This document shows positions 1 to 10,806 of a stretch of DNA of 64,000 bases, piece by piece. The notes under the pieces were generated by a model that worked only from the letters and a program-made list of their open reading frames with translations, was not told where the DNA came from and made no database searches. The first letter of the stretch is position 1; each line of letters begins with the position of its first letter. This DNA comes from Liquidambar formosana (taxonomy: Eukaryota; Streptophyta; Magnoliopsida; Saxifragales; Altingiaceae). Where the stretch lies: NCBI GenBank assembly GCA_039720395.1, contig CM077826.1:15123962-15187961 (forward strand), written 5' to 3'. The translations under genes were made by a program, and so were the position numbers.

Positions 1-183
1 TGGTGGTTGACAATGTGTTTTTTTGTGTGATTGTATGGTGATGAATCTTGGACTCTCTCTCACTTCTCTCTCTCTCACTCACATATTGATCTGGGTTTTT
101 AATGAATGAATACTTTTTTTTTTCTTTTCGTGGGGCATAATGGGGCCGGAATAATGAATGTGTATATATATATGGTGGGACAG

Positions 184-423
184 GTTGGATAGAGAGTTCT
201 CGGACTACAAGAAAATGGGAATCCATCTGAATCAGATGATGGGGAGTAGCTCTAGCATAGGTGCCCAAAGAGTCAGAAACGTATGCGTCGCCTTTCGCGC
301 TGCTTCCGAACAGAATAACAGACCAGGGTGCCCCACTTCTTTCCTTTTTCTTATTTTCTTCCTCCCTTCAAAACCCGTGCATTCCCATTTCACTTTTGCC
401 TTTTTGCTCTCCATATATACACA

Positions 424-456
<33 letters not shown>

Positions 457-712
457 TAGAGAAAGAGAATAAAAAGATTTATTATTATGTTTCAGGTGCT
501 TGCGGGCTTTGGAGGTGCTGGAACATGAATACTGCTATCTCAAAAACAAATTGCATGAACTCTTCCAAGTAATATATATAGAGCTCAAATGGCAGTAGCA
601 TTTATTTTTCTGAGCATTTCCTTCAACATATCACTGATATGAATATGTGACGATGCAGATAGAGCAGCAGCGAGTACTAGCAGCTGGAGTAAGGTACCCT
701 CTACAGCACTGA
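184..712 (+). CDS. AHP6-like: AHP6-like pseudo-histidine phosphotransfer protein, last three exons (5' end outside window)
   Basis: Three exons at 184-327, 496-568 and 659-712 join in phase. Each is bounded by AG acceptors and GT donors (GG|GTGCCC, CAA|GTAATA), and the stop is TGA at 710-712. The joined residues include HLNQMMGSSSSIGAQRV, then RPGCLRALEVLEHEY, then LFQIEQQRVLAAG, which is the C-terminal half of the plant HPt (AHP) four-helix phosphotransfer domain. In phosphotransferring AHPs the block reads HQLKGSSSSIGA with the phospho-accepting His first. Here that position is Asn (NQMMG), the hallmark of AHP6-type pseudo-HPts, which inhibit cytokinin two-component signalling by competing with true AHPs. 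Such proteins are soluble and move between cytoplasm and nucleus. The upstream exons lie before base 1, so the N-terminus is unseen. Identification is by remembered family motifs; the splice phases are seen directly. Confidence 0.82.
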
Positions 713-1733
713 AACAAACAAGGTCTAGCCATAGCTACGGGTTTCTTGCGCCAATGGGCCCCCACGTCTGTACTACACTACCCACCTTGTTTTAAGGTCT
801 TTCTCTGCACAAAACCAAGCTATGCAACCACCAGAAATAGCAGCTGTAGAGAAGAGTGGAAAAGGGTTGGTGACACGTACACTGTCACCCCTGCGTTTAA
901 TGTAGGAACTAGCTTGGGGAGTTTATTCTTTTTTAATATGACTGGTTGTATCTTTGAATGCAAAATTAAATGCAGTACGTAGAAGTTAATTAGTTTCTGA
1001 TTCTCATATTATGTTTCAAGCTGGCCTCCGCTTTAGTGGGCTAGATAGTGATTTAATTCTCTTTATGGGACTGTTACTCACGAACTTGGATCCTCAATTA
1101 GTAGGTTTTTTCCCTTTAGGTTAGGGATTTTGTAGGGTTTTTCATAACCATGGGATTGTTTGTTTTGTAAATAAAAAAATACCTTAAAAATAAAGAACCA
1201 TGAGCCCATCAAAACTTCCCTACAAGGAAAAACCTATAGAAATCTTCCCTACAAGAAAAAACCTATAGGGATCTAAGTCCGTTAACTATAATCTTATCAC
1301 AATTAATGGTGATGAACTGATGGCTTGCACTCTCATATCAATCAGTTCATTAGTCAACAACCAACGTAACCAGAAATTTGCCAAGGGAAGAGTACTACTA
1401 CATAGAGGAGTAATTGGAAAACACTGTTAGCAGTACTCCTAATAAATTATCCTACACGCCATAAGTGTGAGATTGAAGACTGAAGAGGCATGTGGGAGAC
1501 TTCAATTCTATTAGGGTGCAAATAGCATCTCGGTCCTATTTTTACATCAAATTTCTCTATTTTTTATATTTATATCAGAATAGAAAGTGAAACAAAGAAT
1601 GATATTTCTTGTAAGAGCAATCGTTTTCATAAAATCTAGGAGTAAAATTATGAATATTCTTTCACTTAAATTTAAAAAATTTGTTGTCCACATTCTCATA
1701 ACAAGAGCGAGTCTTCTATGTAACTGTGACACA
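713..1733. other. 3' flank of the AHP6-like gene, no gene seen
   Basis: AT-rich spacer. The first few hundred bases probably contain the AHP6-like 3' UTR. The short open frames here (such as 746-982) lack coding character and start and stop without splice or domain support. Confidence 0.5.
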
Positions 1734-1895
1734 GGCTAATCTTCTATGTACCTGTGACACGGCCACGTGGTGTCACAGGCCAATAGAAGAGGAGTAAAGT
1801 GAAACAGTCACGTGGTGTCATAGGCTAATCTTCTATGTAACTGTGATACGGCCACGTGGTATCACAGGCCAATAGAAGAGGAGTAAAGGGAAACT
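1734..1895. repeat. G-box hairpin tandem repeat
   Basis: A unit containing CTTCTATGTAACTGTGA, then GGCCACGTGGT, then GTCACAGGCCAATAGAAG occurs about twice. Inside each unit TGTGACAC and GTGTCACA flank a core CACGTG, giving a near-perfect hairpin. Three CACGTG (G-box) hexamers fall within about 130 bp. It may be an old fold-back element. G-boxes are bZIP/bHLH sites, but no function can be claimed. Confidence 0.6.
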
Positions 1896-1956
1896 ATAAG
1901 ATTAAAAAGTACTATGATAATTTCACTTTCCTCTTTTCTTATTAACTCGTGATACC

Positions 1957-2135
1957 ATGTCAATCATATCATAATTACATATAAATTTTTCTCTTCCTAA
2001 TAAATAGCTTATAACACTAAGTCAACCGTATAACACCAAGTCAACCGTATGTCAATCATATCATAATTACATATAAATTTTTCTCTTCCTAATAAATAGC
2101 TTATAACACCAAGTCAACCGTATAACAATTGCATG
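1957..2135 (+). repeat. Tandem repeat, about 92-bp unit, two copies
   Basis: The block beginning GTCAATCATATCATAATTAC and ending AAGTCAACCGTAT recurs almost unchanged at about 1959 and 2052. A 17-bp piece (TAACACCAAGTCAACCG) is additionally repeated at the junction. Confidence 0.7.
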
Positions 2136-2138
2136 CAA

Positions 2139-2420
2139 ATTTTTCTCCTCATAACAGATGGGTAATCATGATACTGATCTCCATGGCTACCCCGGGTTAA
2201 AACAACCGACTAGACAATTAATATCGTTTTTCTCCTCACGACAGATGGGGTAATCATGTTAGGAGCTAATCATGAAATTGACCTCCATGGCTACCCCTAG
2301 TTGTTTAACTGATTAGACAATTAATAGTCGTTTTTCTTCTCATAACAGATGGGGCAATCATGACAATGACCTCCATGGCTACCCCCAGGTAAAACAACTG
2401 ATTAGACAATTAATAGTGGT
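2139..2420 (+). repeat. Degenerate tandem repeat, about 95-120-bp unit, three copies
   Basis: Three successive units share CAGATGGG(G)TAATCATGA, then CCTCCATGGCTACCCC, then GACTAGACAATTAATA. They start near 2155, 2243 and 2346 and vary in length. This array directly adjoins the 92-bp array, making about 460 bp of satellite-like DNA. Confidence 0.65.
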
Positions 2421-4182
2421 GTTCAAACTCCCATTTTTTCACAATCAAACATCAGTCTACAAATCAATCAATTAAAATTAGAACTTGAGAAGATTCTGAT
2501 ACGGACGCACAGATATATATACTGTGTTTTTATCAGGCAGTTCCTATTATAACTTGGGAGAATTACACATTAGCTAGGGGCTGTTTTCCAAACTAATTAA
2601 TACCCAAGAAGGATCTTTTAACTATCTTGGATATTAGTTAGGTGCATAAGCATCTAACCAGCAAGGCCGAAGAGGGTTGGGGCATGCATGTCTTTCTATC
2701 CAAGTATTTCAAACTACTCTCCCTTTGTACTAAATGAGTAAATGAATAGCAACCACCATTGCTGAATGCATGTAAACCTACAATATATAGAAGTATAGAA
2801 CGTACGATTTTTTCTCCAGTAAATTAATATCATTCATCCTCTAAAATATAAGGTTAATTAAAAGGGTCTATAGGTGGGTGCCCGTGTTGGAAGCATGAGC
2901 ATTGTGTAGTCATTCAATAAAATTTAATAACTAATTATCCACCCAATTTGTTCGCCGTTGGTATAGCAACTTTCCACACCCAAAAAAAAAAAAAAAAAAA
3001 AAAAAAAGGCCTTCATAATTTCAAATTTTTTTACTATAGAAGAAGTAGATCAGTGATTCCTATGACTTACGTACGCCCTTAAGATGCAAAAAATTTTGAG
3101 TTCAACTTCTTACTTTTGCCTAAGTTCGTCTTGTGCGTTAACTGACGTAAAGTGAATTGTTACCTCATCTATGTTTTAGAAGATTAGTCATGCCAAATTA
3201 AATGATTTCAAATGTTTTTCATTATATATGAATACAATCTTTTTTATTGTAAAGTTGCATAAAGTTATGCATGTTGTGGGATTGTACCTCATGCAATGTT
3301 GAATTATACCATAAAACCCTCTCACACATGGCATACAATTAATCTCACACGACTTTACACAACTTAAATTGGGTTAACCTCACTTGAAAATTTTTGTATA
3401 TATATATATGTGTGTGTGTGTGTGTGCGCGCACAAAAATCTTCGTTATTCTAAACCTAGAACTAGTTCCAACTCGTAACATCTTATTATTATTATTATTA
3501 TTATCATCATTATTTTCACTAAACAAGGTAAGAACTCACAAGTACGTTTTCATTTCAATGATCTATTATTCTATAAACAAATTCTATGATATGGTACGTT
3601 GGTGCCAATGGCCATCTGGCATTGTGGCACTTCTCCCCTTACATGGGGAGCGCTTAGGTTAGTTATATATTGATGTAATGAATTTATGATCCACGTTACC
3701 CAAAAAGAAAGAAAAAAAAAAAGGTAGTTCATGGTTGGTTGAACCTGACCTAATTAAAAAGACTTCATCTAATTGGAGCATCGGATCTGGTTGGGCGAGC
3801 CCACGCAGCCTAAACAAACTTTTCAATCATCATTGGGCCTTGCACTTGCCCTCGCTACATAGCCAGATCAACTGCGGGTGATGGCAATCGTGCAAAAAGA
3901 TGAGTTGGTCTGCGAAAAGCCCAGAAACTAGGCCCATAACTCACCATTCACTTTCAGACTTTCAGTGCTGACCCCCATTCGAAGTTGGGCTTCTTGGTGC
4001 ATGAACTTTTCCTTTTTTTTGGGCCTTAACAAATGATTAAGGATGAGGACACTTAATTTTTGTATATAATTTTTAATGCATAGAGCTGTTTTGAAGAAAC
4101 CAAATCTATTTTTTTAGCTTCCTACAAGGTCAAAGAGCTTCTTCTGGTTTCTTGCCTCCAGCAGCTCCAATGCTCAGCCAGT
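2421..4182. other. Non-genic spacer with simple repeats
   Basis: No gene recognised. Contains poly(A) at about 2981-3007, a (TA)n(TG)n(CG)n microsatellite at about 3399-3432 and an (ATT)n tract at about 3482-3505. Bases 3890-3950 resemble a block seen again near 8330 and 19590, so part of this spacer is dispersed repeat. Confidence 0.5.
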
Positions 4183-4766
4183 TAGAGCATCTCCAGCCAT
4201 ATGAGCTAAATTAGGCGTGCTATTACTATTTTAGCACATATTACAGTGTTAAATACTATAATTTAGCACAATGTACTCCAATGATGTAAATAAACGTAGT
4301 GTGCTATTTTTTGCCACAACTTCAACTCTTTCCACAGATTCAAGGTTTCGTAAGATAGTAAATGAAGTATATCGTAGATCAAATGCAATGTTGCTTGAGT
4401 GGGATGAATGAGTTAAAAAAAAGGATATGTTTTCTTATTATTTTATTTTATATTTTTATATATAAGATTTCATTATTATTTTTGAAAATATTGTATTTAT
4501 TTTAATGAGCTATTTGATTACTGAGAAAATTTTGGAAGAAAAATTGAGGAAAAGAAATTGCTGGTGTATTTGGTTGTTGAGAAAGGGAGGAAAAGTTGAC
4601 ACGGCAAATATAGCAATAGCTCACCCTTGTACCAAATATAGCACCAGGGTGAGCTATTGTTATATTTAGCACATGCATTTAGCACACCATTGGAGCATCC
4701 CAACTTGTGCTAAGTGCTATAATATAGCAATAACACATCATATAGCTCACCCTTAGAGATGTTCTA
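4183..4766. mobile_element. TIR MITE, GAGCATCTCC type
   Basis: The left end TTAGAGCATCTCCAG and the reverse complement of the right end (TAGAACATCTCTAAG) are inverted repeats about 585 bp apart. Inside are further inverted copies of a GGGTGAGCTAT motif. The flanks allow only a short (TA or TTA) target duplication, so the superfamily is not settled. No coding capacity. Confidence 0.5.
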
Positions 4767-6035
4767 AGAGTTATTTTTTGACTCAAGAAATGAAGGATAT
4801 TATTTGATCCTCCATCGTACACGTGGAGTTCATCTCCACCATTGAAAATTTATGTCGGAGTTAAATGTAGATCCATATTTAGACCATTTAATATAAAAGG
4901 GACGACACACCTATACCATGACAAATTTGAAGAAGGAAATTTACATCATCGATCAACTTGGGCCAGGCAATATGGGACTATGGGTGGCAAAAAATTCGGG
5001 TAGAGTTGATTCCGGGTCGGATAAGAGCTTGGCATAACATTTGTCAGACTAACCCATGATCGACCCGGAGTTAAATTTTGGGCAATACCAATCATTTGGA
5101 ACTGATCTGCTTTAAATGGGTCCAACCCAAAGTTGAACTGGTTTACTTGACTTATATAAATTTATATTATAAATATTAATTGTTTTAAAATATAAAATAA
5201 ATCATATATCTTATATTAAAAATAATTTACAAGAACTACATATTTAAATACCAAAGCACTCAGAGTAGATCCGACAATTATATTGAAAATAAGAGAGTTT
5301 AAGGCAGTAATTTCACTAGTAATCACACCCCCAATAAAAAATGGAAAACCAGAGAAGCCACACAATCTGGGTTTGGTTGGGCTGGCTCATACCATAATTA
5401 CTTGGTAATTCAAAACTAGAGATAGAAGCATAATAAAATGGAGGTATTTTAGAATACCTCAATCACTCATCTTCTCCCTTCCTCCTCATACCGACCCTTG
5501 AACCCTCGACCTAACTGGATGGGCACACAAGTACTTCACCAGAAAGGCTACAAAGAGGGTCGGTGGTGTAAGAACACGAACTTTTACTTTATTCTGTTTT
5601 GCTAATAGAATGGTTTCCCCTCACTGAATTGAGATCAGCCAGATATTGGTATTAGCTAGGTTAAAAGGTGCATCAGCATATGCCATATTTTTTGTCAAAG
5701 CAGCGTTATGGGTTCTGACATGGCAGATAGGAATGTGAAGTCTTTTGAGTTCTAGATTATGGATTTGGTTGGGCTTCAAAAAATCAAGGTGGGTTTTCTT
5801 TTTAATGAACTAATCAATGGAATTTACCATTACCCCTAAGCTTGAATTTAAAATCGTTCATTCAACAAATGAAGAAAATGCCATTGGATTATCATGCCAA
5901 CAAGCAACGACAAGCAATTAGTTTACATATTGCATTCCATCCGATCCAACTTGCCTTAGTTGCACCCTCATCAAGATGCCTAATAAATTCCGTAGGTACT
6001 ATAGTAGTAGGTAATCCATAGGCATGGATTCAAGG
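4767..6035. other. Non-genic spacer
   Basis: No supported gene. AT-rich sequence with scattered fragments resembling degraded repeats (for example about 4980-5150). No terminal structures were found that would define an element. Confidence 0.4.
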
Positions 6036-6541
6036 GCATAGTGATTAAACCCGGACTGGACATTGACCCGGTCGAGAGGCCGGGTCACTGGTTCAACTGT
6101 TAGGTCACTGGTCAGACCAGTCTTATAATTAAAATAATAATAAAAATTTATAATAATTAATTTAGATATATTTAGTTGGTTTTATTTTGTAAGTGAGACA
6201 AACTAGTAAAATAATATGTATTGTAATGCAAGACATAAAAAGTGGGCATCATTAAGTGGTTAAAGGGTCTCATATGATCTTGATGGTTGTGGTCTCAAAC
6301 TCCTTCAGCTGTATTTTGATAATAACCTTTAATGCCTGTTTGCCACATGCCCTCTTAACTGGTCCGAGCTGTATTTTGATAATAACCTTTAATGCCTGTT
6401 TATCTTTTTTGGGAATAAAAATCGTTTAGTTTAACCAATTTATCTCGGATTAAGACGGTTCAAGTGCAAAAACGATTCAAGTAAAGAACTGAACCAGCCA
6501 AGGCACCATATCATTGGGCCGGTCCAGGTTTAATAACTATG
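6036..6541. mobile_element. Non-autonomous TIR element
   Basis: The ends GCATAGTGATTAAACCCGG and, inverted, CATAGTTATTAAACCTGG are about 500 bp apart. The flanks repeat TTCAAGG directly (6029-6035 and 6542-6548; 8 bp if one mismatch is allowed), as expected for a hAT-sized target duplication. Inside, a 36-bp block starting about 6307 is repeated at about 6366. Confidence 0.6.
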
Positions 6542-6603
6542 TTCAAGGAGCTTGAACACAATCGTTGGACACACAAAAAATGCAGTTGTAAGTTTAGGCC
6601 ATA

Positions 6604-7007
6604 GGACCGGTTATTGCTACTCCTTAATTTTATTTGCATACCTATCAATTTTAATTTTGTAAGGTTTTAAAAAAAGTAAAAGCTTTTATGGAAATTGGTT
6701 GGGTTATTCACTAGAGAAATGTTATTTTAAACAACTTCATAGAAAAAATTTTTTTTTTTTAATTTTGTTTAAATAGATTTTTTGGCCAAAACTAAAACAG
6801 AGATCGTAAATGGCCAAAAAGTTCACTTAAATAATAGATTTTGAAAAACTATTTCTCCTTTAAAATTATTCAAAATGATGTTTTCTATTAGACTACACCA
6901 TCAATTTTCTAAAAAACCTTATATATTTTTCATAAAACTTTAACAAATTAAAATTGGTGGAGTGTACAAAACTACAAATAAGATTAAGGGATTGCAATAA
7001 CTGTCCC
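6604..7007. mobile_element. Fold-back MULE MITE
   Basis: The element is an imperfect inverted repeat along most of its 404 bp. The left arm contains GGTTATTGCTACTCCTTAAT and the right arm inverted reads GGGACAGTTATTGCAATCCC. A direct repeat TTAGGCCATA lies immediately outside both ends (6594-6603 and 7008-7017), matching the 9-11-bp target duplication of Mutator-like elements. No ORF of note. Confidence 0.75.
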
Positions 7008-7017
7008 TTAGGCCATA

Positions 7018-7692
7018 ACCTTTCATAGGCTACCCTACAAATACCGTAACATTCTAAGATCCTCCTACGCAGCCATGAGTTATATAATATGGATATTGTC
7101 AATGGTATGGATATTGTCAATGGTATCGGTTTCATCTACCGGATGTGTTTATCTGAAAATGTGTAAATGACATCTCTTTTCCATAGAAAGTAGCTAGTGC
7201 TAGCTTTTTAGTAGCGACATTGCTCCACCAACACTAAACAAAAACTTTGTTTAACATAGTAGCACTACCAAAAAAAGAAAAAAAAGGGTGGTAATTGCCG
7301 ACTAGTTTAACATAGTAGCACTACAAAAAAAAAAAAAAAAAAAAAGGGGTAATTGCCGACTAATTTTGCCAACGTTTAATTTTCCTTCGGGAGTTGTTTG
7401 GTATTATGGACGGCAAAAAACCGTCGAAAACCTTTTGTCGGCATTTTGCTTAGACAAACACTATTAACAGCAAAGAGAGAGCTACCAATTAAGGTCCTAG
7501 TCTCTTCCATGTCCCAACGCAGCATAAAAATTGTTTATATATATGCTGCCTCAAAAGGTTAGAGATGCAATTAAAAGAACCCCCAAAGGCAATTTTTTTT
7601 TTTTTCCCTTTCCCCGTGGGCTGGTTCACCATTCTGAAAACGAGAGATATCCTAGTGCTTGGCATTCACTGGCTGGGTAAGAAACGGAGACA
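7018..7692. other. LOR-unit copy A1, non-genic part
   Basis: Corresponds to 12700-12825 joined to 14012-14375 in the second copy. Contains an imperfect direct repeat (TTTAACATAGTAGCACTAC twice near 7250 and 7305) and poly(A) runs. No gene seen. Confidence 0.5.
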
Positions 7693-8014
7693 CAGGGGCG
7701 GAGCCAGGGGGGGGCCTTGGGGGGCACGTGCCCCCCTGGCTGAACCAAAATTTTTTTTTTTTTTGAGAGAGATATTACTATTTCATAACTATTTCTAAAC
7801 ATAATGTCAAAAAGAGGAAAATTGTAGTCATTTTAAAGTATATTTAGAGTCACTTTATAATAAGTTGCAATAAATCCTTTTTTTGGTATTAAATTGAAAA
7901 ATGATAACTAAAAAGTAATTTTTTAAAAAAAATTGCTTTCTAGGACGTTTAGTTCCCACTTCATAAAATCATAGCACAATAATCCCCTTGGAGATAAATC
8001 CTAGCTCCGCTCTG
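7693..8014. mobile_element. Non-autonomous hAT element (MITE)
   Basis: The ends are CAGGGGCGGAGCCAGG and, inverted, CAGAGCGGAGCTAGG, about 322 bp apart. The flanks carry a perfect 8-bp direct repeat CGGAGACA (7685-7692 and 8015-8022). CAGGG ends with 8-bp duplications are typical of hAT. The homologous locus near 14375-14400 lacks the element (an empty site), confirming both boundaries. Confidence 0.9.
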
Positions 8015-9666
8015 CGGAGACAATATATTTTCTATGATGGAAATATACTTTATGAGGAGCATCAAAGATATCACGTAAGATGGTATTTGGTAGAGAAGAT
8101 ATCAATGTAAAATTCCAGCATATTTATAGAGAAGGAATACTAGGTAAATAAAAGAGGACCAACTACGTGCTGCAATAATATTAGGTAAATAATCTTGATT
8201 GATTCGACGGATTGGATCAAAAAGAGGATGGCAAGGAAGAGGAAACAAAAAGGTAAACAGCACCCATCTGTTTGGGTGGCTGGCAAAAGGTTGTACTATA
8301 AAATTTGTGAAAAAAAACAAAAAAAAAAAGAGTTGGTCTGCATAATGCCCAGCAACTAGGCCCATTACTCACCGTCCCACCTACCTTGCGGATCCCATTT
8401 GAGAGGTTGAACTACTTAAAGAGCATGATTTTTCTTTCTCCAAGACTTCCATATATCACCCAATTATCCTTTCCCCATTCCGTGTGGCAATTTTTCGTCC
8501 ATAGCCTCTTGTGTGTGATTGCCCACACATGAACAAACTTCAAATTCTATGTGATTCAGCAATGACTAATTGCACCCAATGTATGGTCCCAATCTTTTAC
8601 AATACTTTTCTAACGTGGACTAACTCAAAATTGAAGTAGTCAAAGTGCCATTCTCTCTATAACTTGGAACATACTTGAGCCCAGCGGCCATAAATCTCCT
8701 TCGTCATTGTCTTTCCCCATTATTTTTTATTTTTTTTATTTAATGTTTAAAATCTCAATATAAAACATGTAAGGTGAGGAATCACATTATTGATTTGTCT
8801 CACCAAAACAAATAAAAATAAATATATTGATGCAAGTGAAAATTTGGAATTTGGAGCTCGGTTCTATAATGTAATTAATGGCCTCTTAGATGTGGTGATA
8901 TCCCTTCCCGTCTTGTGAAAGAAATGAATTGGGATTACCTTTCTTGTGGGATAAGATGTAGGATTGGTACTAACAAAAAACTAAAAAACAAAAGAACCAT
9001 AATAATGAAAGGAGGAAAAAATTTCAAAATGCTAGTAAGAGACAACACAATTTCATGAGTTATGGAGAAAACTAACTCAATTTTGAAAATAGGAGTTGAG
9101 GTTTTTTCTAATTACATATAGAAGTTGAAATTAAGAATTGGTGACTAATGAAATTGACATGTTACGTTGAGTCAATGACAAATATGTCGTGAGGTAGCCT
9201 CCCAACTTGACAATATGGCTTGTGATATAACTCTCCTTGCAGGTTGGTCAAGCAGTATTTAACTACTTTAATCTGTATAGGCCATAATGTCAATTAGAGT
9301 GTGTGAACAGTGAATTAGAGGTAAATTCCTATCCTTGGTCTCCTAGTGAGTCTTTAGGGTTTTATGGCTCAACAAATCTTACGACTATCTTTTTTTTTCT
9401 TTTTTTATGGTATAATGGAAAGGGTTCAAACCTTTAATCCATCCTACTCCTACTCATCTCACTCTTCTTTGTAACTAGATTAACCCAGTGACTCAAACAC
9501 TATCCTTTTTGAATGTTAATTAAAGTTGGTATTTTATTTTTTCTAAATGTACCTACCAATGTTCCATGATTTCCATGCCCATTGAATTTTAATGCTTTTT
9601 GTTATTATTATTATTATTTTATTTTTTTTACTTTTAACGGGTTTGACAACTACTGGTTTTGTTGGA
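8015..9666. other. LOR-unit copy A1, non-genic part
   Basis: Homologous to 14400-14520 plus 19490-23650 in the second copy, which shows it is part of the duplicated unit. The stretch AATTACATATAGAAG near 9110 is the empty site for the solo LTR found at 21047 in the other copy. No gene recognised. Confidence 0.6.
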
Positions 9667-10062
9667 GGGAACGGCTATTGCAACCCTCATTCCTATAAGC
9701 CCACCCCCATCCTTTAGGTTTTTAAGGTTTTATGCAAAATATAAAAAGTTTTTATGAAAATCGGCTATGATGTCCACTAGAAAACATCATTTTGAACAAT
9801 TTTGCAGAAGAAAGTTTTTCCAAAATCTATCGTTTAAATATACTTTTTAACCATTTATAGCATTTATTTCATTTTTTGTCAAAAAGTTTATCTAAACGAT
9901 AAATTTTGGAAAATCTTTCTTCTGCAAAGTTGTTCAAAATGATGTTTTCTAGTGGACATCATGGCTGGTTTTCATAAAAACATTTTATATTTTGCATAAA
10001 ACCTTAAAAACCTAAAGAATGGGGGTAGGCTTATAGGAATGGGGGTTGCAATAGCCATTCCC
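9667..10062. mobile_element. Fold-back MULE MITE
   Basis: A near-complete hairpin of 396 bp. The left end GGGAACGGCTATTGC pairs with the right end GCAATAGCCATTCCC and pairing continues for roughly 180 bp per arm. The 9-bp direct repeat TTTGTTGGA flanks it exactly (9658-9666 and 10063-10071). Same family as 6604-7007 by its internal arms. Absent at the homologous place near 23700. Confidence 0.85.
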
Positions 10063-10667
10063 TTTGTTGGAAGCTGTGGGCCATATCTCACAAGCCCCAC
10101 TTCAAATTCTAGCTTGGTTAATACTAATCCAAGCAGTAAACGGGTTGCCGGGTTTATACTGTGGACTCAGGACTCGGCAAGGTAACTCAGTGAATGCCCA
10201 TTCCAATTGATTATTTTGGAGAAAAAAACTGATATGATATCACAAATTAATAAAAACGAAATAAAATGAAATTGTTAAAATACATGGAAGTCCACGATCA
10301 CACTTTCTTGACTTTTATGGACTCATAAAAGCACACGAGCATTTCACAATTAGTACATGTTTCTCCCTCTCTTTTATTTAGTATTACTCCGTAATTTTAT
10401 TTTTTGGTTGATATCATACTGTATCATACTTGTCAACTCGTCCGGGTGACAAAATAGAGTGGACTCAGTTGCTTCAGGAACAACCGAGTTCAACGTATTC
10501 GAGTGACTTTTTTCCCCCGAAGATTCGATATACGTGCAAAATTCGTATGGGCACCCATCTGAGAGATATTAATGCGAGCCACATGTCTACCATGCATTTC
10601 GGGCTTCCAGTCCCCTCAGTCCCCTCCCCACGCGTCTCTCTCACTCCTTTCCCCTTCCTCTACGTTG
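10063..10667. other. Upstream region of LOR-1
   Basis: Non-genic. From about 10430 it is similar to the upstream region of LOR-2 (from about 23895), so it is shared 5' flank. Short open frames here are not credible genes. Confidence 0.4.
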
Positions 10668-10684
10668 TTATATTATATATATAT
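10668..10684 (+). promoter_or_regulatory. TATA region of LOR-1
   Basis: A TTATATTATATATATA stretch lies about 125 bp before the LOR-1 start codon, just after CCTTTCCCCTTCCTCTACG. The same pyrimidine-rich block followed by a TATA run is found at the same place before LOR-2, so the core promoter was duplicated with the gene. Confidence 0.5.
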
Positions 10685-10806
10685 GACATATCGTAATGTC
10701 GTATTCTGATATATTTTGAAAACATCAAAACTCACGCACAGACGCGTGAGCTTCGGAAGTTGAAGAAGAAGGCAGAGCCAAAGAAGGAAAAGAAAGGTGG
10801 GAGATA

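Noticed and set aside
158..472. Unspliced 104-residue open frame at the window start
   Set aside because: Only its middle is coding. It runs through a donor into an intron and a GA microsatellite; the spliced AHP6-like model explains the region.
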